This document shows positions 1-5,261 of a stretch of DNA of 16,022 nucleotides, piece by piece (within the stretch, counting starts at the first letter, position 1; each line of letters starts with the position of its first letter). The position numbers and the translations under genes are program-made. The stretch covers positions 1 to 16,022 of the forward strand of contig URQW01000059.1 in NCBI GenBank assembly GCA_900550105.1, in the 5' to 3' direction. The notes under the pieces are model-generated. The model was not told the origin of the DNA. It searched no databases and saw only the letters and a program-made list of their open reading frames with translations. The stretch is from an uncultured Pelosinus sp. GTDB taxonomy: Bacteria; Bacillota; Negativicutes; UMGS1260.

Positions 1-176
1 ATGGACCAGATGATAGAACGCGTATTGAATTAGAAACCAATAAAGCATTATTTGCTATTTATGCGCCAGCGGGAATTTCACAAGCGGTGGTGCAAGCTCA
101 TTTTGATGATATTTATGAATTTCTTCAACTTGCATCGCCTCAAGCACAAATTATGCTAACTGAATTTATTAAGTAA
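1..176 (+). CDS. C-terminal end of an unrecognised protein (partial, 5' end outside window)
   Basis: An open frame runs from the window edge (codons starting at position 3) to a TAA at 174-176 and gives the last 57 residues of a protein. The peptide is mixed hydrophobic and acidic and looks alpha-helical, ending in LTEFIK. It has no membrane segment and no motif I can name, so I give no function. It is followed 13 bases later by a strong intrinsic terminator, which supports it being the end of a real transcription unit. It points toward the converging padR gene. Confidence 0.6.
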   Translation, partial: GPDDRTRIELETNKALFAIYAPAGISQAVVQAHFDDIYEFLQLASPQAQIMLTEFIK

Positions 177-189
177 ATGGGTTTTGATG

Positions 190-224
190 AAAAAAGGACT
201 TGGCGTGGGCCGAGTCCTTTTTTA
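190..224 (+). terminator. Intrinsic terminator between the partial gene and padR, probably bidirectional
   Basis: AAAAAAGGACT (190-200) pairs perfectly with AGTCCTTTTTT (213-223), and three more pairs at 201-203 with 210-212 extend the stem around a short loop. The U-tract is built into the right arm and an A-tract into the left arm, so the hairpin can stop transcription from both sides. It can serve the upstream gene on the plus strand and padR on the minus strand. Confidence 0.85.
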
Positions 225-257
225 TAAAAATCTTTATTATAAATTTTATCAAGATAT

Positions 258-797
258 TTATTCTATGTTTGAAATATAGGCTAATGATTCCGTAAGCCAG
301 CCAATTTGGGCTTCTAATTGTGCCATGGCACCTCGTAAAAGCAGGTAGTCGCCTAGTCTTTCTGGTGTGATTTCTTCACCATCATATTCGCGTAATTTTT
401 GTTTATAACGGTCTAGGAGTTGGCAACATTTTTTTTGACGGTTTTTCAATTTTTCTTTTAATTGATTTTTGTTTAGGTGTTCGGCAAAATACATGCGTAA
501 TTTGAACACATCTTTATTTTGTGGTAGCGGCGGCTCATCTTCTAGCATCCAGAGGGTTAAGGTCTGTTTGCCTATGGGAGTTAGTGAATATACTTTTTTC
601 TCTAAAGCTTCACCTTGGATTATAATTTCATATTCGATAAGTCCAGCACTGACTAGCTTTTTTAACTCAGGATAAATTTGACTCTGATTCGCACTCCAAA
701 AATCAGCCACACTGTCATTGAATATTTTGGTTAAATCATAGCCAGTTACTTTTCCTTTATCAATCAATCCTAAAATAGCATAGCTTAATATATTCAT
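258..797 (-). CDS. padR: PadR family transcriptional repressor of phenolic acid decarboxylase
   Basis: This is a 179-aa protein, the usual length for two-domain PadR regulators. The N-terminal 80 or so residues form the PadR winged helix: it opens MNILSYAILGLI, continues with GYDLTKIF, the SQIYPELKKLVSAGLI recognition region and a wing ending in YSLTPIGK. Residues about 90-175 are rich in Lys, Gln and Leu and fit the helical dimerisation domain of the Vir_act_alpha_C type. The ATG at 797 is preceded by AAGGAG (812-807 on the minus strand). The gene is divergent from padC, and PadR is known to repress padC until a phenolic acid is present. A long inverted repeat with an ATGT-8N-ACAT core lies between them. 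Family assignment is firm; the regulatory target is inferred from position and operator. Confidence 0.93.
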   Translation of the reverse strand: MNILSYAILGLIDKGKVTGYDLTKIFNDSVADFWSANQSQIYPELKKLVSAGLIEYEIIIQGEALEKKVYSLTPIGKQTLTLWMLEDEPPLPQNKDVFKLRMYFAEHLNKNQLKEKLKNRQKKCCQLLDRYKQKLREYDGEEITPERLGDYLLLRGAMAQLEAQIGWLTESLAYISNIE

Positions 798-833
798 ATA
801 AAATAACTCCTTTTGCTTGACTATCTAAAATTA

Positions 834-862
834 AGTATATATAATCAATATATAAATTACAA
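834..862 (-). promoter_or_regulatory. Probable padR promoter (minus strand)
   Basis: Read on the minus strand, TTGTAA (862-857) is followed after 17 bases by TATACT (839-834), a fair sigma-A type pair upstream of the padR ribosome binding site. It overlaps the left arm of the padR-padC inverted repeat, so PadR bound there would also repress itself. No transcript data are available. Confidence 0.45.
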
Positions 863-899
863 CATGTAAAAACATACATATTATAATTTATATATTGAT
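844..899. promoter_or_regulatory. PadR operator: long inverted repeat with ATGT-8N-ACAT core in the padR-padC gap
   Basis: ATCAATATATAAATTA (844-859) is the exact reverse complement of TAATTTATATATTGAT (884-899), a perfect 16-bp inverted repeat with a 24-bp centre. The centre holds ATGT at 864-867 and ACAT at 876-879, separated by exactly eight bases. That is the dyad described for PadR binding at padC-type promoters. The right arm also carries the best plus-strand -10 box, TATAAT (882-887), so a bound repressor would block padC directly. The sequence pattern is seen; PadR binding is inferred from the family. Confidence 0.75.
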
Positions 900-913
900 A
901 GGGAGATGATTTC

Positions 914-1408
914 ATGGAAAACGAATTGAAAAGCTTAATTGGGAAACACTTCATTTACACATATGAGAATGGTTGGCAATATGAGTTTTATGTTAAAAAT
1001 GAGAATACTGTTGATTATAGAATTCATAGTGGTATCGTCGGCGGACGCTGGGTTACTGATCAAACAGCTTATATTGTAGCTCTAGGAGAAAATGTCTATA
1101 AGGTATCTTGGGATGAACCGACAGGGACTTGTGTAAGTCTAGCTTTTAATTTAAGCACTCGTAAAATTCATGGGACGATTTTCTTCCCGGCATGGGTTGC
1201 TGAAGAGCCGACCAAGACGGTTTGTTATCAAAATGAGCATCTGGTGAAAATGAATGAATATCGTGATCAGGGGCCAACTTATCCTAAAATGGTAGTTGAT
1301 GAGTTTGCTACCATTACTTTTATTGAAGAATGCGGCGCTGATAATAATTCAGTCATTCAATGTGCGCCAAGTGAGCTGCCGACAGGGTATACAACACGGC
1401 AAAATTAA
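914..1408 (+). CDS. padC: Phenolic acid decarboxylase (PadC/PAD)
   Basis: This 164-aa protein matches the small, cofactor-free PAD family along its whole length (usually about 160-180 aa). PAD decarboxylates p-coumaric, ferulic and caffeic acids to 4-vinylphenols in the cytoplasm as a detoxification step. Family hallmarks are visible: IYTYENGW (14-21), DYRIHSG (34-40), GGRWV (43-47), KVSWDEPTGT (63-72), FFPAWV and CYQNEH. Aligned from memory to the Bacillus subtilis enzyme, the active-site residues are present: Tyr15, Tyr17, Tyr23, Arg45 and Glu68. The start is an ATG preceded by GGGAG at 901-905. It is divergently transcribed from padR and shares its operator region. An esterase remnant lies just downstream. 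Nothing suggests truncation, so it is probably functional and induced by phenolic acids. Confidence 0.96.
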   Translation: MENELKSLIGKHFIYTYENGWQYEFYVKNENTVDYRIHSGIVGGRWVTDQTAYIVALGENVYKVSWDEPTGTCVSLAFNLSTRKIHGTIFFPAWVAEEPTKTVCYQNEHLVKMNEYRDQGPTYPKMVVDEFATITFIEECGADNNSVIQCAPSELPTGYTTRQN

Positions 1409-1432
1409 ATATAAAAGAGAGGAAGAGAAAGT

Positions 1433-1655
1433 GTGAATTATCTCCTCAAAAACGCCATCATTTCTTTTGATGCATGGTGATAAAGATACGGTTGTTTCTC
1501 CCAGTCAAACAGAGATTTTGCATGAATCTCTTGTTGCCCATGGCATAGAATCAACTCGATATGTTGTGCACGGTACGCAACATGGCGGAAGTTATTGGGC
1601 ACAGCCGGAAGTAATGAATATCATAATTCATTTTTTTGCTAAACATTTAAAATAG
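1433..1655 (+). pseudogene. Remnant of an alpha/beta hydrolase (BD-FAE/feruloyl-esterase-like C-terminus)
   Basis: The frame read from about 1446 to 1655 gives KTPSFLLMHGDKDTVV followed by helices and HGTQHGGSYW. This is the C-terminal part of an alpha/beta hydrolase with the catalytic Asp (GDKD) and catalytic His (QHGG) regions. The nucleophilic Ser motif and oxyanion loop are missing because a TGA at 1434-1436 stops this frame upstream. A GAGGAAGAG site sits just before a GTG at 1433, but that start runs in another frame and ends after 15 codons. This suggests an old start joined to the tail by an internal deletion with a frame change. The closest family I recognise is BD-FAE-like esterase. 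Behind padC, an intact version could have released hydroxycinnamic acids from esters. As it stands it should be inactive. Confidence 0.7.
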
Positions 1656-1688
1656 AATGAGGCTGATGGCTAATATTTAATTTAAATA

Positions 1689-1717
1689 TTGCTTTTAAAA
1701 TGTCTCTATGCTATAAT
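1689..1717 (+). promoter_or_regulatory. Promoter of tRNA-Arg
   Basis: TTGCTT (1689-1694) and a perfect TATAAT (1712-1717) are spaced by 17 bases, placing the transcription start near 1724, some 18 bases before the mature tRNA 5' end. Immediately after it, AAGTCGTA (1722-1729) and TACGACTT (1734-1741) form an 8-bp hairpin that abuts the tRNA. Confidence 0.8.
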
Positions 1718-1741
1718 AAATAAGTCGTAATTATACGACTT

Positions 1742-1829
<88 letters not shown>

Positions 1830-1830
1830 T

Positions 1831-1879
1831 AAAGCCTTGTATTACCTGTATTCTTTGCAGGTGGTACAAGGCTTTTTTT
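1831..1879 (+). terminator. Terminator after tRNA-Arg, carried by the element
   Basis: AAGCCTTGTA (1832-1841) pairs with TACAAGGCTT (1865-1874). Further pairing of ACCTG with CAGGT inside extends the hairpin, and a T-run follows at 1873-1879. It lies inside the element and replaces the original terminator, which is now displaced to 10179. Confidence 0.85.
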
Positions 1880-1926
1880 GTTGTCTTCAAATATAAATTG
1901 ACAATAGTCTTTGGGAGGGAAAACAA

Positions 1927-2841
1927 GTGGAGCTAGGACAGGCGAAAAAGATCTTTGTTATAGCTAAAAAGAGCCAGAACCTTTCGCCGCGAACACTGGA
2001 AACCTATGAGGAAGTATGTAGAAAATTTTTTGAATGGCTAGTCGATACTCAAGACATTTATATCGTTGAGGAAATTACGCCAGAAACAATAAGATCCTAT
2101 TTTGTTTCGTTGCAAGAGAAAGGACTGCGCGGGGTTACTCAGCATAGGCATTTCCGGACATTGAGAACTTTCTTTAAGTTTCTATATCAGAATGATTATG
2201 TCAAAGAATATGCGCTGAAAAATGTAAAGCCGCCGAAAAAGGAAATTTACGTAATCAGGACTTTTACGGCACAAGAGATTAGCAAAATGTTAAAACACTT
2301 TGATAAGTCGGGTTTTGTTGGGTGCCGAAATTATTGCATTTTATGCCTGCTTTTTAGCACGGGGATAAGAAAAGAGGAACTGTTGAATTTGAATTTAGCA
2401 GATATAAACATTGGGAATGACCTTATTCGAGTAGATGGAAAAGGAAAACGGCAACGCCTTGTCCCAATCGGGAGAACAATGCACAGAGTTCTAATTCAAT
2501 ATTTGAGAATGAGAGAGGAATTTTTAAAAGGGGAATTTTGCGAATGGTTATTTGTTACCAACTCGCTAGTTCGAAAAATGTCGCCGTCTTGTGTAAGTTC
2601 TATTTTTCGTAGGATCAAAAGCGATTTAAAACTTTCTGGGGAGAAGATTTCTTGTCACACATTCAGGCATACTTTTGCTAAAAATTACCTGTTAAATGGC
2701 GGCGATTTAGTCAGCTTGCAGGCAATACTTGGGCATTCTGACATAATCACAACACGGAACTACTTAAATCTCAATGAAAAAGAAATTAAGACGCAACATT
2801 CTCTATTTAATCCGTTAGATAATCGGGATTGGCTATTTTGA
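1927..2841 (+). CDS. Tyrosine recombinase, probable element integrase
   Basis: This 304-aa protein has the two-domain build of XerC/XerD-like integrases. Residues about 1-100 form the helical SAM-like DNA-binding domain (SPRTLETY, HFRTLRTFFKFL). Residues 110-295 form the catalytic domain, with every key residue visible: Arg148 in STGIRKEEL, Lys172 in DGKGKRQRLVPI, His244 and Arg247 in CHTFRHTF, His270 in LGHSD and the nucleophile Tyr279 in TTRNYL. The GTG start at 1927 has a good GGGAGGGA site (1913-1920). It lies about 100 bases inside the left attachment site, the usual place for the integrase of a tRNA-targeted element. I therefore assign integration to this gene and not to the smaller recombinase at 9234. 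It looks intact. Confidence 0.93.
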   Translation: MELGQAKKIFVIAKKSQNLSPRTLETYEEVCRKFFEWLVDTQDIYIVEEITPETIRSYFVSLQEKGLRGVTQHRHFRTLRTFFKFLYQNDYVKEYALKNVKPPKKEIYVIRTFTAQEISKMLKHFDKSGFVGCRNYCILCLLFSTGIRKEELLNLNLADINIGNDLIRVDGKGKRQRLVPIGRTMHRVLIQYLRMREEFLKGEFCEWLFVTNSLVRKMSPSCVSSIFRRIKSDLKLSGEKISCHTFRHTFAKNYLLNGGDLVSLQAILGHSDIITTRNYLNLNEKEIKTQHSLFNPLDNRDWLF

Positions 2842-2876
2842 ATTTTTAAACTAAACAACAATTGGAGGCAAACACA

Positions 2877-3104
2877 ATGAAACAATATCGGTTTCTAAAT
2901 TCGCTTATTTTTATTTCAAAATTGCTAGGCGGCTTTGTTCTAATCGGCGGCGTAATTGTCTCAATGTGCGTAAAAGGCCCAGAAAGTTTCTTCGGTTTTA
3001 TAGGCTCTGCTTTAACTTCACTCATGTTATTTGCCAGCGGTGAAATGATTCGGCTCTTTGTCGATATTGCCGCCAACGTTGAAAAGATGGCAAAGGGGGA
3101 ATAA
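2877..3104 (+). CDS. Small membrane protein with two predicted transmembrane helices
   Basis: This 75-aa protein starts at ATG 2877 because GGAGG (2864-2868) lies eight bases upstream; an in-frame TTG at 2862 would overlap that site. Residues about 6-29 and 38-61 are hydrophobic and can span the membrane twice, joined by a short Lys/Pro/Glu loop (KGPESF). The tail is soluble and charged, ending EKMAKGE. It sits directly behind the integrase and its end is 4 bases before the next start, so the genes are probably co-transcribed. I do not recognise the family. Small membrane proteins of this shape occur in many phages and plasmids with unrelated roles, so no function is given. Confidence 0.7.
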   Translation: MKQYRFLNSLIFISKLLGGFVLIGGVIVSMCVKGPESFFGFIGSALTSLMLFASGEMIRLFVDIAANVEKMAKGE

Positions 3105-3108
3105 GCAA

Positions 3109-3516
3109 GTGGTTTACTATATCGACCCCAACATGCCAGAATGGCTGGACTTTGTAGCTATGCCAGGAAAGGGATTTTTGCTTGTTCGACTTGGCGCTGA
3201 AGACTCCTTTGCAAGGCGCTTTGTTTGGCATGTAAAAGGCTGCCCACGAATGGCTCCTATCGAATTAAGCGGGGTTATTTGCGAGTGTAAGCGAGAATCT
3301 TGTATCGGCTGCAGCTGCAATGAGCTAAACGTTCGCAGAATCATAGCGCACGAGTTTTTGCCAGAAAAAAAGACCGCTCTCCAGCGGTTACTAAGCGAAC
3401 TAAAGAAGCAGACTCCTTGCGGGTCTTCTATCTATCAAAATATTGAAAACGTCTCTAACTATCTATCTCTTCAAGATGACAAAAGCAAGGAGCTTCTGAA
3501 AGAGCTTTATTGCTAA
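3109..3516 (+). CDS. Unknown protein with a central cysteine cluster
   Basis: The frame gives 135 aa from GTG 3109, chosen because AAAGGGGGA (3092-3100) sits about nine bases upstream. An upstream in-frame start at 3058 would overlap the preceding gene deeply and has no site. The middle of the protein holds five cysteines within 13 residues, pattern C-x-C-x5-C-x2-C-x-C, which could bind a metal ion. The C-terminal third is Lys/Leu rich and helical. It follows the small membrane gene by 4 bases, suggesting one operon with the integrase. No family was recognised. Translation is likely from start context and length, but metal binding is only a guess from cysteine spacing. Confidence 0.65.
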   Translation: MVYYIDPNMPEWLDFVAMPGKGFLLVRLGAEDSFARRFVWHVKGCPRMAPIELSGVICECKRESCIGCSCNELNVRRIIAHEFLPEKKTALQRLLSELKKQTPCGSSIYQNIENVSNYLSLQDDKSKELLKELYC

Positions 3517-3544
3517 TTCGTACCTAAAAGTGAATAACGAAAAA

Positions 3545-3603
3545 GCCTGCTGAGTACTCGCAATACTCAACAGGCCGCCTACTTGAAGGGTTCGACACTT
3601 CAA
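3545..3603 (+). terminator. Two consecutive hairpins after the Cys-cluster gene, possible terminator
   Basis: GCCTGCTGAGTA (3545-3556) pairs with TACTCAACAGGC (3564-3575) with one C-A mismatch around a 7-base loop. TTGAAG (3583-3588) then pairs with CTTCAA (3598-3603), followed by the T-rich ATATATTTCTATTG. There is no clean U-run, so termination is plausible but not textbook. The hairpins mark the end of the integrase operon and the start of a 627-base stretch without genes. Confidence 0.45.
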
Positions 3604-3728
3604 TATATTTCTATTGTAGCTTTTTGAAAAATAGCTGTCAATAGGCTTCTTTCCTATACCCTTTTTTAGGCCGGTGAGTGGTCGTGAAGAATAACACTCA
3701 GGAACGTTATTTCCGCTTAAACTCTTTC

Positions 3729-3754
3729 CCCTTGTTCATCTCAAGGGTGTTTTT
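3729..3754 (+). terminator. Hairpin with T-run ahead of the structured RNA
   Basis: CCCTTG (3729-3734) pairs with CAAGGG (3742-3747) around a 7-base loop and is followed by TGTTTTT (3748-3754). It may be a weak terminator or a first helix of the RNA that follows. A separate TGAGTG/CACTCA pair at 3675-3680 and 3695-3700 lies upstream. Confidence 0.35.
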
Positions 3755-3769
3755 CGAGCGTTAGAGGCT

Positions 3770-4010
3770 TATTATTGGTTCTCGACGCCCTACGGGTGCA
3801 ATTCCTGTAGGTGAGCTGTTGGAGACGTGCCAGCAGCGATAACCGTCCTGGGAGGTAATTCACAATTGCCGATGAGGCAGACGCGCAAAGGTTAGAAACC
3901 TTATCCATAAAGCCAGACCGAGAGGAGTTAAGCGCGTTATAGCGGGTGATAAAAGGCGATATACGGAATCTTGTTCCCTGCTCTGCAAAAGCGACAGGGC
4001 AGGGCAGACT
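3770..4010 (+). ncRNA. Candidate structured non-coding RNA in the 3517-4143 gene-free gap
   Basis: No credible ORF covers 3517-4143, yet the part from about 3770 folds densely and is GC-richer than its flanks. Helices I can pair by eye are 3777-3780/3841-3844 closing a multiloop; 3789-3796/3804-3811 (8 pairs); 3815-3822/3830-3837 (8 pairs); 3867-3870/3876-3879; 3881-3886/3932-3937 (6 pairs) enclosing 3888-3893/3897-3902; and 3976-3984/3996-4004 (9 pairs). Several include G-U pairs inside otherwise perfect stems, typical of selected RNA. Purine-rich single strands (GGTGCAATT, GATAACCG, GGGAGGTAATTCAC) lie between helices. From memory these segments recall the HEARO/omega-RNA scaffold that partners IscB, but no IscB or TnpB gene is present; ROOL- or GOLLD-type large RNAs are other options. 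Exact ends are unknown and the + strand is inferred. Confidence 0.5.
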
Positions 4011-4143
4011 CCCTGACTCTACCGGAATCATATTCTAAAAGATAGTTTCTTCTAAATCAATACCTTTTCTGTTTATCTCTTGCTCTTCGTGGATCTTGTA
4101 AAAAAGACAAACATTGTTCTTGGCACAATTAAGGAGGTGTTTT

Positions 4144-4332
4144 ATGGACAGGCAACAAGCCGTTATGAACTTTATACATGAGAATTTCTTTGCAGAGGCG
4201 GTACGAATTGAGCCGTGTTCTTTGTTTCCGTATGGGCTGCGCGTAATTGATAAAAGCAATGACGAAATGGTTGTTTATTTTGACCTGCTCACAGATTCTG
4301 TACAATATGTTTTTCCTGACAAGGTAGGGTAA
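4144..4332 (+). CDS. Small unknown protein (62 aa)
   Basis: ATG 4144 is preceded by an excellent ribosome binding site, AAGGAGGTG (4131-4139), so the short frame is very likely translated. The 62-aa product has an alpha-helical start (MDRQQAVMNFIHENFF) followed by a beta-rich part with PYGLRVIDKSND and MVVYFDLLTDSVQYVFP. It has no signal peptide, membrane helix or cysteine cluster beyond a single Cys. It stands alone between the structured RNA region and the HTH gene. I do not recognise a family and propose no function. Confidence 0.65.
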   Translation: MDRQQAVMNFIHENFFAEAVRIEPCSLFPYGLRVIDKSNDEMVVYFDLLTDSVQYVFPDKVG

Positions 4333-4506
4333 GTTTGGCTAGTCCAAAAAGGTTTTATATAGCGGTACGGCGGCGGTTTAGTTCTGGGTTACTCTCTCGT
4401 CAAAAAATAGGTCGTGAAAATTTATGCTACAGATAATAAAGTAGCTGAGGTTTCTGTAAAACAAAGGAATTGGAAAAAATTTATATAAAAGATTAAAAAA
4501 ATGATC

Positions 4507-4534
4507 CTTTGGGATTGACTTAATAATCCTAAAG
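4507..4534. promoter_or_regulatory. Operator-like inverted repeat upstream of the triple-HTH gene
   Basis: CTTTGGGATT (4507-4516) and AATCCTAAAG (4525-4534) form a 10-bp inverted repeat with one mismatch around an 8-bp centre. A TTGACT lies across the centre (4515-4520) and a perfect TATAAT at 4544-4549, but their spacing of 23 is too wide for a standard sigma-A promoter. The repeat is well placed for control of the HTH gene starting at 4571, possibly by its own product. Binding is inferred. Confidence 0.5.
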
Positions 4535-4570
4535 TGGTAAATTTATAATTGGCAAAGGGGTGAATTTAAT

Positions 4571-5164
4571 ATGAACGGACTCATGACTACTGTCGAAGTA
4601 GCAGAACGAACTGGGGTTTCGGTTCCAACTGTTAAAAGGTGGCTGCAAACGGGAGTCTTGTTAGGGACTAAACTCGGAGGAACTTGGTTTGTTGAGGACG
4701 TTGACCTTCAGGAATTTATTGAGAATGATTTCAAACCTAAACCAGGCTATGAAATAGAGGATTGTGCAATAATTCTAGGGACAACGGAGGAAACAATCCG
4801 TGCCTGGATAGCAGATAGAAAGCTTCGGGCTACGACGATCAAAGGAACCTTGCAAGTTGACAAGAAGCAAATTCATAAACTTATTGAGAAAGAGCAGAGG
4901 GTTTCTTTTCTCGATGGTACGAAATTGCGGTATTTTGCAGGAGATACGCCTGGAGACTCATGGACGACAACAACGGAAGAGCATTGGATAAGCCTAGAGG
5001 AGGCGCAAAAACTACTAGGAGCAACGGAAGAACAACTGCTTTTACTCTTAGAAAAGGCAAATATCCCTGCTTACGTTGTCGGGAAACAATGGAAGGTTCC
5101 CAAAGCTAAAATTCAATGGATCAGGCAAGATATGATTGAGGACGCTCTTAACAAAAATAGTTGA
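4571..5164 (+). CDS. Protein with three tandem excisionase/MerR-like helix-turn-helix repeats
   Basis: This 197-aa protein starts at ATG 4571 behind AAAGGGGTG (4554-4562). It contains three copies of the short winged HTH of the excisionase family (HTH_17). Copy 1 spans residues 5-52 (TTVEVAERTGVSVPTVKRWLQ, then a wing GGTWFVEDVDLQEFI). Copy 2 spans about 61-107 (EDCAIILGTTEETIRAWIAD, then GTLQVDKKQIHKLI). Copy 3 spans about 138-187 (ISLEEAQKLLGATEEQLLLLL, then GKQWKVPKAKIQWI). Copies 1 and 2 are closest to the consensus. Copy 3 is degenerate in the recognition helix and may serve for contacts other than DNA. Single-copy forms act as excisionases or repressors in phages and integrative elements, so a directionality or regulatory role for this element is likely. 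An operator-like repeat lies upstream, and the gene ends inside its own terminator. Confidence 0.85.
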   Translation: MNGLMTTVEVAERTGVSVPTVKRWLQTGVLLGTKLGGTWFVEDVDLQEFIENDFKPKPGYEIEDCAIILGTTEETIRAWIADRKLRATTIKGTLQVDKKQIHKLIEKEQRVSFLDGTKLRYFAGDTPGDSWTTTTEEHWISLEEAQKLLGATEEQLLLLLEKANIPAYVVGKQWKVPKAKIQWIRQDMIEDALNKNS

Positions 5165-5180
5165 GGAGCGTTTTTTATTT
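5142..5180 (+). terminator. Intrinsic terminator overlapping the end of the triple-HTH gene
   Basis: ACGCTC (5142-5147) pairs with GAGCGT (5166-5171), extended by TTAAC (5148-5152) with GTTGA (5160-5164) across a one-base bulge, then a T-run at 5171-5176. The left arm lies within the coding sequence and the stop codon falls inside the hairpin. Confidence 0.75.
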
Positions 5181-5222
5181 TATAAGAAAAATTCATTGAA
5201 TAGAATCTAGTAACAAAAAAGC

Positions 5223-5255
5223 GTAACGCAAGCAATAGGCGTTATTGCAAGTTAC
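5223..5255. repeat. Inverted repeat ahead of the candidate nuclease gene
   Basis: GTAAC (5223-5227) pairs with GTTAC (5251-5255), and GCAATA (5232-5237) with TATTGC (5243-5248), around GGCGT with a small interior loop. It could be an operator or a leader hairpin for the gene that follows. Nothing in the sequence decides between these. Confidence 0.4.
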
Positions 5256-5261
5256 TCAAAC

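Noticed and set aside
760..954. Minus-strand frame overlapping the padR-padC gap and the start of padC
   Set aside because: It covers the operator and the padC start in antisense and is AT-driven, with no ribosome binding site.
2846..3344. Minus-strand frames overlapping the small membrane and Cys-cluster genes
   Set aside because: They are shadows of plus-strand genes that have good ribosome binding sites; the minus-strand frames have none.
3741..4031. Minus-strand 96-aa frame across the structured RNA region
   Set aside because: No ribosome binding site, unusual composition, and it lies over a densely paired RNA; open by chance.
3517..4143. CRISPR array, group I/II intron or retron in the gene-free gap
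   Set aside because: There are no regularly spaced direct repeats, no recognised intron core, and no reverse transcriptase gene in the window.
4414..4488. GTG-initiated 24-codon frame (MKIYATDNKVAEVSVKQ...)
   Set aside because: The start looks protein-like but it stops after 24 codons and has only a weak ribosome binding site; at most a remnant.
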